In this document: positions 47,701-58,267 of the stretch, piece after piece
Layout of the letters: every line of letters begins with the position of its first letter
Position numbering within the stretch: the stretch's first letter is position 1
Assembly (NCBI GenBank): GCA_032718475.1
Contig: JAUCBJ010003016.1
Location: 17,892 to 81,891 of the forward strand
DNA: 64,000 nucleotides
Direction: 5' to 3'
From: Nemertoderma westbladi
Taxonomy: Eukaryota > Xenacoelomorpha > Nemertodermatida > Nemertodermatidae
Notes under the pieces: model-generated
Told to the model about the DNA's origin: nothing
Database searches by the model: none
The model's input: the letters and a program-made list of their open reading frames with translations, nothing else
Translations under genes and position numbers: made by a program

Positions 47701-49480
47701 ATCTATGTATCTACGTTGTACCCGTGTGCCTGCCCCGCACCCAGATCCACCTACCTATCTATGTATCTACGTTGTACCCGTGTGCCTGCCAGGCACCCAG
47801 ATCCACCTACCTATCTATGTATCTACGTTGTACCCGTGTGCCTGCCCCGCACCCAGATCCACCTACCTATCTATGTATCTACGTTGTACCCGTGTGCCTG
47901 CCAGGCACCCAGATCCACCTACCTATCTATGTATCTACGTTGTACCCGTGTGCCTACCCTGTCCTGCACCCAGATCCACCTACCTATCTATGTATCTACG
48001 TTGTACCCGTGTGCCTGCCCTGCACCCAGATCCACCTACCTATCTATGTATCTACGTTGTACCCGTGTGCCTGCCAGGCACCCAGATCCACCTACCTATC
48101 TATGTATCTACGTTGTACCCGTGTGCCTGCCCTGTCCTGCACCCAGATCCACCTACCTATCTATGTATCTACGTTGTACCCGTGTGCCTGCCCTGCACCC
48201 AGATCCACCTACTTATCTATGTATCTACGTTATACCCGTGTGTTGTACCCGTGTGCCTGCCAGGCACCCAGATCCACCTACCTATCTATGTATCTACGTT
48301 GTACCCGTGTGCCTGCCCCGCACCCAGAACCACCAACCTATCTATGTATCTACGTTGTACCCGTGTGCCTGCCCCGCACCCAGATCCACCTACCTATCTA
48401 TGTATCTACGTTGTACCCGTGTGTTGTACCCGTGTGCCTGCCAGGCACCCAGATCCACCTACCTATCTATGTATCTACGTTGTACCCGTGTGCCTGCCCC
48501 GCACCCAGATCCACCTACCTATCTATGTATCTACGTTGTACCCGTGTGCCTGCCCCGCACCCAGAACCACCTACCTATCTATGTATCTACGTTGTACCCG
48601 TGTGCCTGCCCCGCACCCAGATCCACCTACCTATCTATGTATCTACGTTGTACCCGTGTGCCTGCCCCGCACCCAGATCCACCTACCTATCTATGTATCT
48701 ACGTTGTACCCGTGTGCCTGCCAGGCACCCAGACCCACCTACCTATCTATGTATCTACGTTGTACCCGTGTGCCTGCCCTGCACCCAGATCCACCTACCT
48801 ATCTATGTATCTACGTTGTACCTGTGTGCCTGCCAGGCACCCAGATCCACCTACTTATCTATTTATCTACGTTGTACCCGTGTGCCTGCCCCGCACCCAG
48901 ATCCACCTACCTATCTATGTATATACGTTGTACCCGTGTGTCTGCCCTGCCCTGCACCCAGATCCACCTACCTATCTATGTATCTACGTTGTACCCGTGT
49001 GCCTGCCAGGCACCCAGATCCACCTACCTATCTATGTATCTACGTTGTACCCGTGTGCCTGCCAGGCACCCAGATCCACCTACTTATCTATGTATCTACG
49101 TTGTACCCGTGTGCCTGCCCTGCACCCAGATCCATCTACCTATCTATGTATCTACGTTCTACCCGTGTGCCTGCCAGGCACCCAGATCCACCTACCTATC
49201 TATGTATCTACGTTGTACCCGTGTGCCTGCCCTGCACCCAGATCCACCTACATATCTATGTATCTACGTTTTACCCGTGTGCCTGCCCCGCACCCAGATC
49301 CACCTACCTATCTATGTATCTACGTTGTACCCGTGTGCCTGCCCCGCACCCAGATCCACCTACCTATCTATTTATCTACGTTGTACCCGTGTGCCTGCCA
49401 GGCACCCAGATCCACCTACCTATCTATGGATCTACGTTGTACCCGTGTGCCTGCCAGGCACCCAGATCCACCTACCTGGA
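41736..49480 (+). repeat. 56-bp minisatellite/satellite, about 138 copies, 7.7 kb
   Basis: The unit is CACCCAGATCCACCTACC, TATCTATGTATCTACGTTG, TACCCGTGTGCCTGCCCCG (56 bp). Variation is concentrated at CCCCG/CCAGG/CCCTG/CCCGG, ACCTATC/ACTTATC, extra CTGCC pentamers, and a 13-bp TTGTACCCGTGTG duplication. Higher-order copying is clear: about 1.0 kb at 44095-45115 recurs with an offset of 1545 bp at 45640-46660. Further offsets are 967 bp (CCTACCCTGTCC at 46986 and 47953) and 1212 bp (AGACCCACC at 47519 and 48731). Because 56 is not a multiple of 3 and the unit has no stop in any forward frame, all three plus frames stay open for thousands of bases. The resulting Tyr/Pro/Cys-rich frames have no start context, intron or domain to support a gene. 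Confidence 0.97.
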
Positions 49481-49559
49481 ATAAACCTAGAATTATCTTT
49501 CACCGGTACGTCTATGTATTTTACTTTGAAATACTATCGTGAAGTAGGGTGAGTGGCGA

Positions 49560-50225
49560 GTTAATAATTATTTATTACATGGGAAACTGAACTATTTTTT
49601 CAATATTCTCGGGCCATTTTATTTAACGAGCGAAAGCGAGGTTAATAAAGGGTCGAGAGAATATTGAAAAAATATGTTCTACGTTTTTTTCCCATGTAGC
49701 GGCGTCATTTTATTTTTACATTGGTGCGTTTTTGTTGCTCAATTCTATAATAAAAGATCGAACGTTACACAATAAATTGAACTGCAGTATTCCACCATAT
49801 ATTGCTTCCATAGTTACAACGATTCAAATTATTGTAGGACTTCAACTCCTGATGCTGCATTACTCAATGTTAAATAATTTAGTGTTCTCGAATATTTATT
49901 ACGTAACTAGAGAGCCGCTAAACTATATAAGCAACATTGGATATTAAGTTCCGTTTTGGAGTACAACCGGCAGACACTAAAGGTGCAATAACTTTTGAGT
50001 GTCTGCCTAGATTTTGCTCAAACTACATGCAAACCTTTTTCTAAGTCGATGCTCTTTCAACACATGTAATAAAATTTAAGAAATTCCACGAAAATATTTT
50101 ATTTTACTTTTTCCGCCGGGAAAAAAGTAAAATCAATGCAATCCTATGGGTTACTTTTATCTTTAAGGAAAAAAGTGAGTCTCCCATTTGGGGGTATATT
50201 CGAGCGAATAAGTAGGCCTAGGCCT
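49560..50225 (+). repeat. Dispersed palindromic repeat, copy A
   Basis: Opens with a hairpin of about 125 bp: ACATGGGAAA...TTTCCCATGT outside and CAATATTCTCG...CGAGAGAATATTG inside, around AACGAGCGAAAGCGAGGTT. It continues with ATAAATTGAACTGCAGTATT, TTACGTAACTAGAGAGCCGC and GTAAAATCAATGCAATCCTA. The same order occurs at 58086-58267 plus 59388-59815. The short open frame at 49732 is part of the repeat. Confidence 0.8.
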
Positions 50226-50461
50226 AGCAATTTAAGAATACAATAAATTTTTAGGTCAAAAATTAAGCTACTACGACTCATAATTTCGGTTATTATTAAA
50301 GAGTTTATTAGTTGCTCAGAGATGGGAGCAAAATGTGTAAGAAAAAAATATAGGTAACTAGACTAGGGTGTAACGATGTTGTTGTGTATTAAATCAAAAT
50401 ATATTTAAATGATGGTACGTAAATACCTGGTACGTAATGGAGAAAACATGCAAAAATTTGA

Positions 50462-50534
50462 AGGTCCCACCGAGATTCGAACTCGGGTCACTGGATTCAA
50501 AGTCCAGAGTGCTGAACCACTACACCATGGGACC
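50462..50534 (-). tRNA. tRNA-Gln-TTG: tRNA-Gln (anticodon UUG)
   Basis: A 73-nt cloverleaf. The acceptor stem GGTCCCA pairs with TGGGACC (7/7). The D-arm has TGTAGTGGTTCAGCA. The anticodon stem CTGGA/TCCAG encloses CTTTGAA with anticodon TTG, and the T-arm CCGAGTTCGAATCTCGG has a 5-bp stem and an intact B-box. The discriminator base is T. No intron. A run of five T begins about six bases downstream (plus-strand AAAAA at 50452-50456), a normal RNA polymerase III terminator. It decodes CAA glutamine codons. Confidence 0.95.
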
Positions 50535-51095
50535 ACGAGAGCGGTGAATTGAATTATTAATCATAATAAGAATTGGAAGTAGCAATGACAAGAAATGAAG
50601 AAAATCTTATATTAATATACAAGAGCGACGCACAATGAATTCCATTTATCCAAAACGGCAAATCGTCTCAGATTGACATACAGTATCTACTGTTGTTGTT
50701 GTATCTACCGTACTGTATCGTACTATACCGTACTATACGCTCACTGTATCAGCTAATTAACAAGATGATTCTAACTTGAAGTATTTTATTGACGTCTGAT
50801 AGATGTTTGTAGGCTTTACTATACTATATTACCTTGTTAAGGGATATTTAACGAGTGACTGTTTGGAAATGTCAACAGCGGTGTTTCCTATGTAGAATTT
50901 CAAGCCCAAAGGCGAACTACAGAATATAACGTAAATGGAAAATATATTTAGAAATAACCTTTTTCCACTTTTTAGGTGAAGTATAGTATCAGGATATAAG
51001 ATTAAGATGTAATACATACTACAGTAGGAGTAAAACTCTTGGTCGATATATGTGACCTTTAAGCAGCAAAAGCTATATAATAGGCCTAATTATAT
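50535..51095. other. Intergenic, no gene recognised
   Basis: AT-rich; contains short CGTACTATACCGTACT-like runs near 50710-50740. No coding or RNA gene seen. Confidence 0.4.
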
Positions 51096-51912
51096 TGAAT
51101 CGAATCAGGGATCCCATTAAGAGACTGAACCGTGGAAATCAGAATGGGTTCCGTAAAGTTCGTGGGACCATGGAGCCCATTTTGGCACTTAGAAGGATAA
51201 TTGAAGAGTTATCAAAAAGGAAAGATAGACATCTGACTGTTATCTTTTTTGACTACTTTAAGCATAGGGCCTAGGCCTACTAGCATTATATGGGATTCCT
51301 GAGGAAAAAAGAGGGAGCCCAACAGCTTTCCAGCTCATTAGAACAGGCTGCTTCTAGTGTTGGTCTTTTTATAACTCCAAGAAGACCAAATTTTCCATAA
51401 TTAACTTGGACACTCACAAAATATCAACCTCAGAAAATATCTGATCGAATGAGCATAAGCTCAAAGGATGGTATGCTTGATGGTGTGGATGACTTCTGCT
51501 ACTTGGTATCATGGCTCCGGAAGTCAGGTGCACGGAAGTCGTATACGTAAGGAAAGGCATGGACAGCATTGAAAGGGAAGTCCGGAATTTGAAGTCACAT
51601 TCTGGAAGACAGAAGGCTCTATTACTTAGCGCAGAGTACTGTAGAACCAGTTCTCATACAGTATATGGGACGAAATTTCTGAATGGCTCTGATACAAGAA
51701 TGCTACGCCGGATTCACTGTGTCGGTATTGGTGAAAAATATCGCGTGTAAAAACATTGAATATTGAAAATTATCAATTACAATGCACATATATCCCACCA
51801 GACACTACGACCGGTATACTGTAGGTCTATAGCAGGGGAGATGTCTCATTGGTCCCCCCAACCTTGAAACTTGAAAAAAGCCATCCGCTTTGCAGGACAT
51901 TGCTTTCGCCGT
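51096..51912 (+). mobile_element. Decayed RTE-like LINE fragment
   Basis: Collinear with the reverse transcriptase of the intact LINE: AATCAGGGATCCCATTAAGA, GGAAATCAGAATGGGTTCCG, TGGAGCCCATTTTGGCACTT, CTGCTTCTAGTGTTGGTC, AGCATAAGCTCAAAGGATGG, then TTTGCAGGACATTGCTTTCG. It has many deletions. It ends abruptly at CCGTGAA, where a GAGCAACAAC minisatellite begins. Confidence 0.9.
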
Positions 51913-52045
51913 GAACATGACAATGAGCAACAACGAGCAATAATAAAGTACAACAAGGAGCAACAACAATCAACAATGAACAACAACGAGCAATAATAAA
52001 GAACAACAACGTGTAACAATGAGCAACAATGATCAACCAAAATAG
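51913..52045 (+). repeat. GAGCAACAAC-type minisatellite, short array
   Basis: Nonamer-like units GAGCAACAA / GAGCAATAATAAAGTACAA. This is the reverse complement of the larger array at 56475-56925, including the distinctive AATAAAGTACAAC insert. Confidence 0.9.
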
Positions 52046-52259
52046 CAATAAATTTGAGTGGTAACCAAAACAATAAACGAAAGTTAAGACATGTTACAAG
52101 ATTATGGGTCTGGTCACAAAAAGCTGAGGTAATAAGGGTCCGGTCAATAATACAAGTAAAATATAAATCAAATATAAAGCTTCAATACGGTATTTAGAGG
52201 GTCCGCCCGGTCAGTAGCCACTTCCCTGTAACTCCTAGGCAACTAACTGACTAACCTTA
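52046..52259. other. Short spacer, no gene
   Basis: Single-copy-looking DNA up to the LINE target duplication. Nothing recognised. Confidence 0.4.
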
Positions 52260-52314
52260 ACCCAGTAACCTACTACTACTACTAGGATCGGCATGCTGCA
52301 TTGCAGCTGCATTT

Positions 52315-55300
52315 TTAAGAATGCTGTGCCGGCTTGTCAACAAAATTGCACCGCCACAACTCCCTATCACCCATGACATTTGCAAGATCATCCGCATCTT
52401 TAAGGCCAGTGTCCTTTAAGATGCGTCTCAAGAAAGTCATGGGCTGTCCACCATGCTTATTTACTCCATGAGGCTGCCAAAGTACAAGATTATGCACTGG
52501 CTGGTCCTCACTACTCACTGGAACTACTGCTGCTCTAAATAATCGGACCTTAAGTTTCCGATTAATTCTAGGTGCCTTCCAAATCCTGGAAAGCCTATTC
52601 AAGGCTGCCCATGCCTTTCCCTTACGTATTCGAAGGTCCTCACCTGATTTCCGGATCCATGATCCCAGGTAACAGAAGTCGTCCACATGCTCAAGCATAC
52701 CATCCTTTGAGCTTATGCTCATCCGATCAGAGACTTGCTGAGGACATTCAAAGTTAACTGTCAGAATTTTGGTCTTTCTGGAGTTAATAAAAAGACCAAC
52801 ACTAGAAGCAGCATGTTCTAATGAGCTGAGGAGCCGCTGGGCTCCCTCTAATGATTCTGAGAGTACTCCTAAGTCATCAGCAAAGTCTAGATCAGTTAGG
52901 TACTTGGCAGGATTTCCTCGACTTCTGGAGCCAGTAGGTGGAGTTATCATCACCCCATCATCATTATGATGATCTAAGGACATGCGTAGAACATAGTCAA
53001 CCACAATAATGAACAAGAATGGTGCAAGTGTGTCTCCTTGGAGGACGCCCCATAACACTTCAAATGGTTCTGTGTCACCGTCAACAGTAGACACAAATGT
53101 TGTCGAACCATCGTATACTGATCTGATTGCTGCAATAATTTCATCAGGAATCCCATATAATGAAAGTATGCTGAACATACGTGAGCGAGAGACTGAATCA
53201 AAGGCCTTGAAGAAGTCAACAAAGATAACAGCCAGATGCCTGTCTTTCTTTTTTGATAACTCTTCAATTATCCTGAGCGAGAGACTGAATCAAAGGCCTT
53301 GAAGAAGTCAACAAAGATAACAGCCAGATGCCTGTCTTTCTTTTTTGATAACTCTTCAATTATCCTTCTAAGTGCCAAAATGGGCTCCATGGTCCCACGA
53401 CCTTTACGGAACCCATTCTGATTTCCACGTAGCAGTCTCTCAATGGGATCCCTGATGCGATTTAATAGAATTCTATTGTATAGTTTTGCAGCAATCGAGA
53501 TCAATGAGATTCCCCGAAAAGAACCATAGAGGGTTAGGTTGCCCTTCTTGGGAACTGGCACCAACTTATTTGTTTTCATTTCTTGTGGGACTCTTGTTGT
53601 ACGGTACATGTCTACTATGATGGGATAGATGAGCTTTAAACACTCAGGTATTTTAAAGACCTCAGGGGGAACACCATCTACTCCACTGGCACGATTGGTC
53701 TTAATGCTCTTTGCAGCAGCCTTCACTTCTGCAAAGGAGATATCGCCAATGGGAATATCTGGGAGTACAGACTCAGACACTTTTACTTCTATAAAGTTAT
53801 CAGGCAATACCCTGTCATTATTGAGGAGCTTTTCAAAGTGGGCTTTCCAACCATTGAGGCGATCGGCTGGTGATTCAGCCTTAACCTTGGTGGTTGGTTG
53901 GCTTTTCCGCCCAGTAAGCAGATTGATCGATTTCCATGCCTGGGATGATTGCCTGCTGTCGTCAGCATCATTGATGGCATCAACCTGTTGGTTTATTAGC
54001 TCCTGTAGATTAACAGAGTACTGCCTGTTCAGGGACCTAGATGCAGCTTTAACTGCATTCTTGGCCGCTGTAGTCTGTTTGAGTCGGGACTCTTTCTGCG
54101 CCTTATGAAGGTCATTTCGGCACTTCTGAATTTTGTTGTCAGTCCAGGGGGCCCTTTTACTGTTTCGAGGGTATACAGGAACTGTTTCTGCAGCTGCTAA
54201 CTTAACTGCTTCTGTAAAGGCAGTATAGCCCTCACAGTGATCTGCCGCCTCAGAGGCAAGAGCCTCATACCTGTTGCTCAGCTGTAGTGTGAAGCTGGAT
54301 CTCACACTTGGCTGTTGCAACAGAGAGGACCAGTCATGCCGTGGCAAGGCAGATTTCGTTGTTCTGCTAGCACGCAGACTAAGTCTTACCTTGGCCACAA
54401 TAAGGCGGTGATCACTGGAGAAGGGTCGAAGTGTAAATGCATTACAGTCTTGTATAGAGCTCCTGTATTTCCTACGAAACAGAATATGGTCTATCTGGGA
54501 CTTGTGACCACTGGGTCCACTATGAGTCCATAGCTTTCCAGTTCGCTTCTTGAACTGGGTTCCGGCCGAAAACAATCCATTTCCAGAGATAAAATCCTGA
54601 AGATGGACAGAATTTCGGTTAACACTATTGCTATAGACCCAGGGCGATGTAGGTGATTGATGCAGACTTGCATTAAAGTCTCCCAGGAATGTTAAGAATG
54701 CATGCTGATCCACTCCATCAGTTGCTGCTTGTAGATTGTGGTAGAAATTTTCCACCTCCTCTACAGGGGCAACACTAGTTGGAGAGTAGCACACAATCAG
54801 AACCACCTTAGGAAACTTCTTAGCCAGTCTTCCAGAACATGAGAAGTGGCAACGGATGATGCGGTTAGAGATTTGGTCTATTTTGTCCAATGCTGCATGT
54901 GCAGTTGGATTCATCAATAGACCAATTCCACCATTGCCACTATCATCTGCTGACGCGAGGGCGAGTCGCCAACCGCCCCCCATGTCCTTAATCAGAACCT
55001 CATCAGTCTGTCCAGTCTGCATTCGGTGCTCTTGAACACCCACTGCGCTAAGAGAAAGCTTATCTGCCAAGGCAGTCAGCTCACCTTGTCGCATTGGGGA
55101 CCCGAGTGTTAGGGTGTTTACTGAGGCTAGTCTAGTGACTTGCCTCAGATTCACCAATGGCTTTGTTGGTCGGGGTGGAACATGAGAGTAGCCTCCAACT
55201 CCAGAATCCCTCTCCCCATCACAATCTGGCCTCCCTGGTGACCCAGGGTTTGGGCCAGAAAGGTCATCAGGAAAGGGACTCAAAGAATTGTTGGCTGCTC

Positions 55301-55493
55301 TCTCTCCAGTAGGGGGTGAGACAGGCAGCCGGTCAGGAGTTAACTGACGCCTGTGAGGCCGATTGTGTCCGGTAATTCCACTGGCCTCTAGTGGCCGGAC
55401 CTCCGCATTGCTAATGTAATCCATAGTGGGGGTTGGGGGGTGCTTTTTTGCCGAGTCAGCTCTCGGGGCAAATAACACACCCTGGTTTGCCAT
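52315..55493 (-). pseudogene. LINE ORF2, disrupted by a 92-bp duplication and a deletion
   Basis: Translation can start at the ATG at 55493 (MANQGVLFAPRADSAKKH), with a ~130-residue Pro/Ser-rich N-terminal extension that is missing from the other copy. A complete EEP endonuclease and the front of the reverse transcriptase follow. The frame breaks at a perfect 92-bp tandem duplication (53183-53274 and 53275-53366) just after KAFDSVSRS. The remainder (53178-52315) carries GVLQGDTLAPF and DLDFADDLG. It then lacks about 70 codons between VVPV and EDQPVHN (near 52512), so the LLYGSPCW to HCFRR block is gone. The copy cannot make a full enzyme. Confidence 0.9.
53183..53366. repeat. 92-bp perfect tandem duplication inside the LINE
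   Basis: Both copies begin GAGCGAGAGACTGAATC and end CTTCAATTATCCT. Since 92 is not a multiple of three, the duplication shifts the reverse transcriptase frame. Perfect identity of the two halves means it is recent, or else an assembly error. Confidence 0.9.
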
Positions 55494-55920
55494 TCCACAG
55501 GGTGGGTGTCGCAATGGAGTCAGATATCAGGCCCATCACCCATATCTACTCTGGCGCACATGACCCACCATTGGCTGTTGCAGCTCATCTGCTGGGTCAT
55601 GCCCTGTACCCTTGCTGCCAGGTGCAGGTCGCAGTGGAGTGCTCTCAGAGTGGACATGAGAACACTCTACTCCTGACCAGCCATTGGTAGATCACCATCT
55701 GCCTGGTCAGGCCATATACCCCTGCAGCCAAGTATATGGGTCCTTAATCCAGGACCAAGGGCGTCCTTATCCCAGAACGAAGGGGGTCCTAGTTACAGGA
55801 CCAGATTTGCCCTAGTAAGAGGGTCTATGCAGCTACAGGTGGCACCTCCTTTATGCTGCATGGAGGTGGCAAGTTTTCTTGATCAATGACCTAGAATACC
55901 TGACCTGACCCAGTAACCTA

Positions 55921-56474
55921 AATAACAAATCAAATACAAAATAGGCTTGGCCTCCCCATCCCACAAGCTATACAGTAGTCTGTAATATAGAACGCTAGGC
56001 AGACTTCAGGACTGCCGAGCAATCAGGTCACTGTCCAACTGTATAAAATACAAAATAATAATACGAAAACCATTTCACACTTCACTCAGTAACTAAGTAC
56101 CGTACATCAGACAGTCAGAACTAGATAATAGGTTGAGGGGGTGGAGGGCCCTGAAACCGCATTGTACCGATAATAGAACTACATGACTTTACGGCAATTC
56201 ATTAATTATCTCCAGCATTAGGTATTATTGTTAGTACCGGTAAGTTTCAACGACACTAGCCGAACAGAACAAGACTGATAGACTGGAATCACGTAAACTG
56301 ATAAATATTTGTAGGCCTACCGGACCGGTCCCGATATAGCAGTATCGTGCACCGTATTGATGACATTAAGGGTATGTAAGCATTTTTTTTATTAAGTTCT
56401 TGGTTGGGAATTTATTTATATCCTACAGTACATATATATTCGGGATTACTAGGATACATTATACTGCATAAGTA
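55921..56474. other. Intergenic, no gene recognised
   Basis: Single-copy-looking DNA with TAGGCCTAC words; no coding or RNA feature. Confidence 0.4.
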
Positions 56475-56925
56475 TCATTGTTGCTCGTTGTTGTACTTTA
56501 TTATTGTTCGTTATTGCTCATTGTTGCTCGTTGTTTGGTGCTCGTTGTTGCACAGTGGTGCTCGTTGTTGCTCATTGGTGTTCGTTGTTGCTCATTGTTG
56601 CTCATTGTTGTACTTTATTATTGCTCATTGTTGTTCGTTGTTGCTCGTTGTTGTACTTTATTATTGCTCGTTGTTGCTCATTGTTGCATCGTTGTTGCTC
56701 TTATTGTTGCCAATTATTGCTCGCTGTTGCCCATTGCTGATCGTTGTTGCTCATTGTTGTTCGTTGTTGCTCATTGTTGCTCGTTGTTGTACTTTATTAT
56801 TGCTCGTTGTTGCTCATTGTTGCTCGTTGTTGTACTTTATTATTGCCCATTGTTGCTCGTTGTTGTACTTTATTATTGCTCATTGTTGCTCGTTGTTGGT
56901 CATTGTTGCTCATTGTGCATTTTAG
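56475..56925 (+). repeat. TTGTTGCTC-type minisatellite
   Basis: Nonamer units TTGTTGCTC(A/G) interspersed with GTTGTACTTTATTATTGCTC about every 60-70 bp, giving a loose higher-order unit. It is inverted relative to 51913-52045. Leu/Val/Cys-rich open frames across it are artefacts. Confidence 0.92.
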
Positions 56926-58085
56926 CACCTACCGAACAGAGTCATAATACATTGAGAATGGCTAAGCTGATAACCCATAAAGTCTGATGTTTCCTTTTTT
57001 GGGACATACAGTACTGTAATTATGTCCTACAGGCTCTTGTCATGATTACTTCTGGTGAAATCTAAGGGCTATACTGTATGTCCCGCGGAGAATGTGGTGA
57101 ATATAAGATCTGGAGTAAGTGCATCAGTTATATAATAGGCAACATAGGCCTAAACCAGATTATATAAAAATGTATTCGAAATGTATGTAGTTTGACAAAG
57201 GATTTAAAGGTTTAAAGGTGTACCTTTGAATATGTTGAAATTGATATTACAGAAATTGGTTAATCAATAATATAGGTGGAACACGGAAATTTCCTTACAC
57301 CGAGCAATTATTGTATAATTGTTGTATCAGTTACCATAATGGGGAAATTTTCGATACATTTAAAAATTGTATGATACAGTACTGCAGTACTTCTACAGAG
57401 ATACAAATCAAATATATCTTAATACATATAATACTGTAATGTATTATATCAAATATCATCAAGCCAAAAATTATAATTATGTAGGCCTAATAATTTAAAG
57501 CATATAATAAATAATAGTTAAATATAATTCCAACAAAAACCTTTGAATTAATAAGGAACTGGTCACCATGTTTGCATTTGAAATGGAGTAGGATCATCTA
57601 GAGTTGTCTACCAATCAAAACATTTATTTCCTCACACCAGTAGGCCATCATTTGAGGATTAACCAATCAAACAAGAACAAGGCATAAAGTAGCATTGCCA
57701 TATTTGGCCATTCTTTTCACTTATATTCAGAAAATTTACTAAAGAATGAATACGAAATATCAATTAAGCTATATTTAATAATCTTAGGATATATTATAAT
57801 ATATCTAAAATAAAAACTATACAAATTGCTACTAATTTTTCAAGAAAATTAAATCGCAATGCGTAAATTCGTTGCTGTTTCCGGGCTTAGGCCTATACGT
57901 ATCACAAACATCGGTAGGCCTGCAGCTATTGAATTGACCTAATATACATAATAATAGATAGAAGATGAGCGTGCTAAATTATTCTGGGACTTACTTATTT
58001 ATTATCATAATTATATAGCACTTAACAATCCAACGCTCTATCTTTTATTAACGAATTGAGCAACAAAAAAGTACCAATTTAAGAA
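56926..58085. other. Intergenic, no gene recognised
   Basis: AT-rich; several TAGGCCTA-type words (57145, 57485, 57890, 57915). No gene seen. Confidence 0.4.
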
Positions 58086-58267
58086 TAAATTACGTTTTTT
58101 ACTATTCTCGAGCTATTTTATTTACCGAGCGTCAGCTGGGTTAAGTAAAGGGTCGAGAGAATATTGAAAAAATATGTTCTACGTTTTACAACGATGTAAT
58201 ACGTAATTTTATTCTTAAATTGGCTTATTTTTTGTTGCTTTAATTCTTTAATAAAAGAAAGAGCGAT
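58086..58267 (+). repeat. Dispersed palindromic repeat, copy B, left part
   Basis: Matches the hairpin part of 49560-50225: ACTATTCTCGAGCTATTTTA, CCGAGCGTCAGCTGGGTT, GGGTCGAGAGAATATTG and ATATGTTCTACGTTTT. It is interrupted at 58267 by the element at 58268-59387 and resumes at 59388. Confidence 0.8.

Larger units (their letters stand above)
52273..55907 (-). mobile_element. RTE-like LINE, near full length, 13-bp target duplication
   Basis: 3.6 kb on the minus strand, flanked by perfect ACCCAGTAACCTA repeats (52260-52272 and 55908-55920). Its 3' end is a (TAG)n tail next to GATCGGCATGC. The 5' end has about 0.4 kb of untranslated sequence with two imperfect ~120-bp direct repeats (GTCGCAATGGAGT at about 55508; GTCGCAGTGGAGT at about 55628), reminiscent of the 5' monomers in some LINE promoters. 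The sequence is almost identical to the copy at 24927-27899, so both are young. Its frame is broken (see the ORF entry). Confidence 0.95.

Noticed and set aside
41665-49552. Very long open frames (up to 2,259 codons) on the plus strand
   Set aside because: They are translations of the 56-bp tandem repeat in each of its three stop-free frames. There is no start context, domain or splice structure, and the frames overlap completely.
56404-56987. Leu/Val/Cys-rich membrane-like proteins
   Set aside because: Open frames of the TTGTTGCTC minisatellite only.
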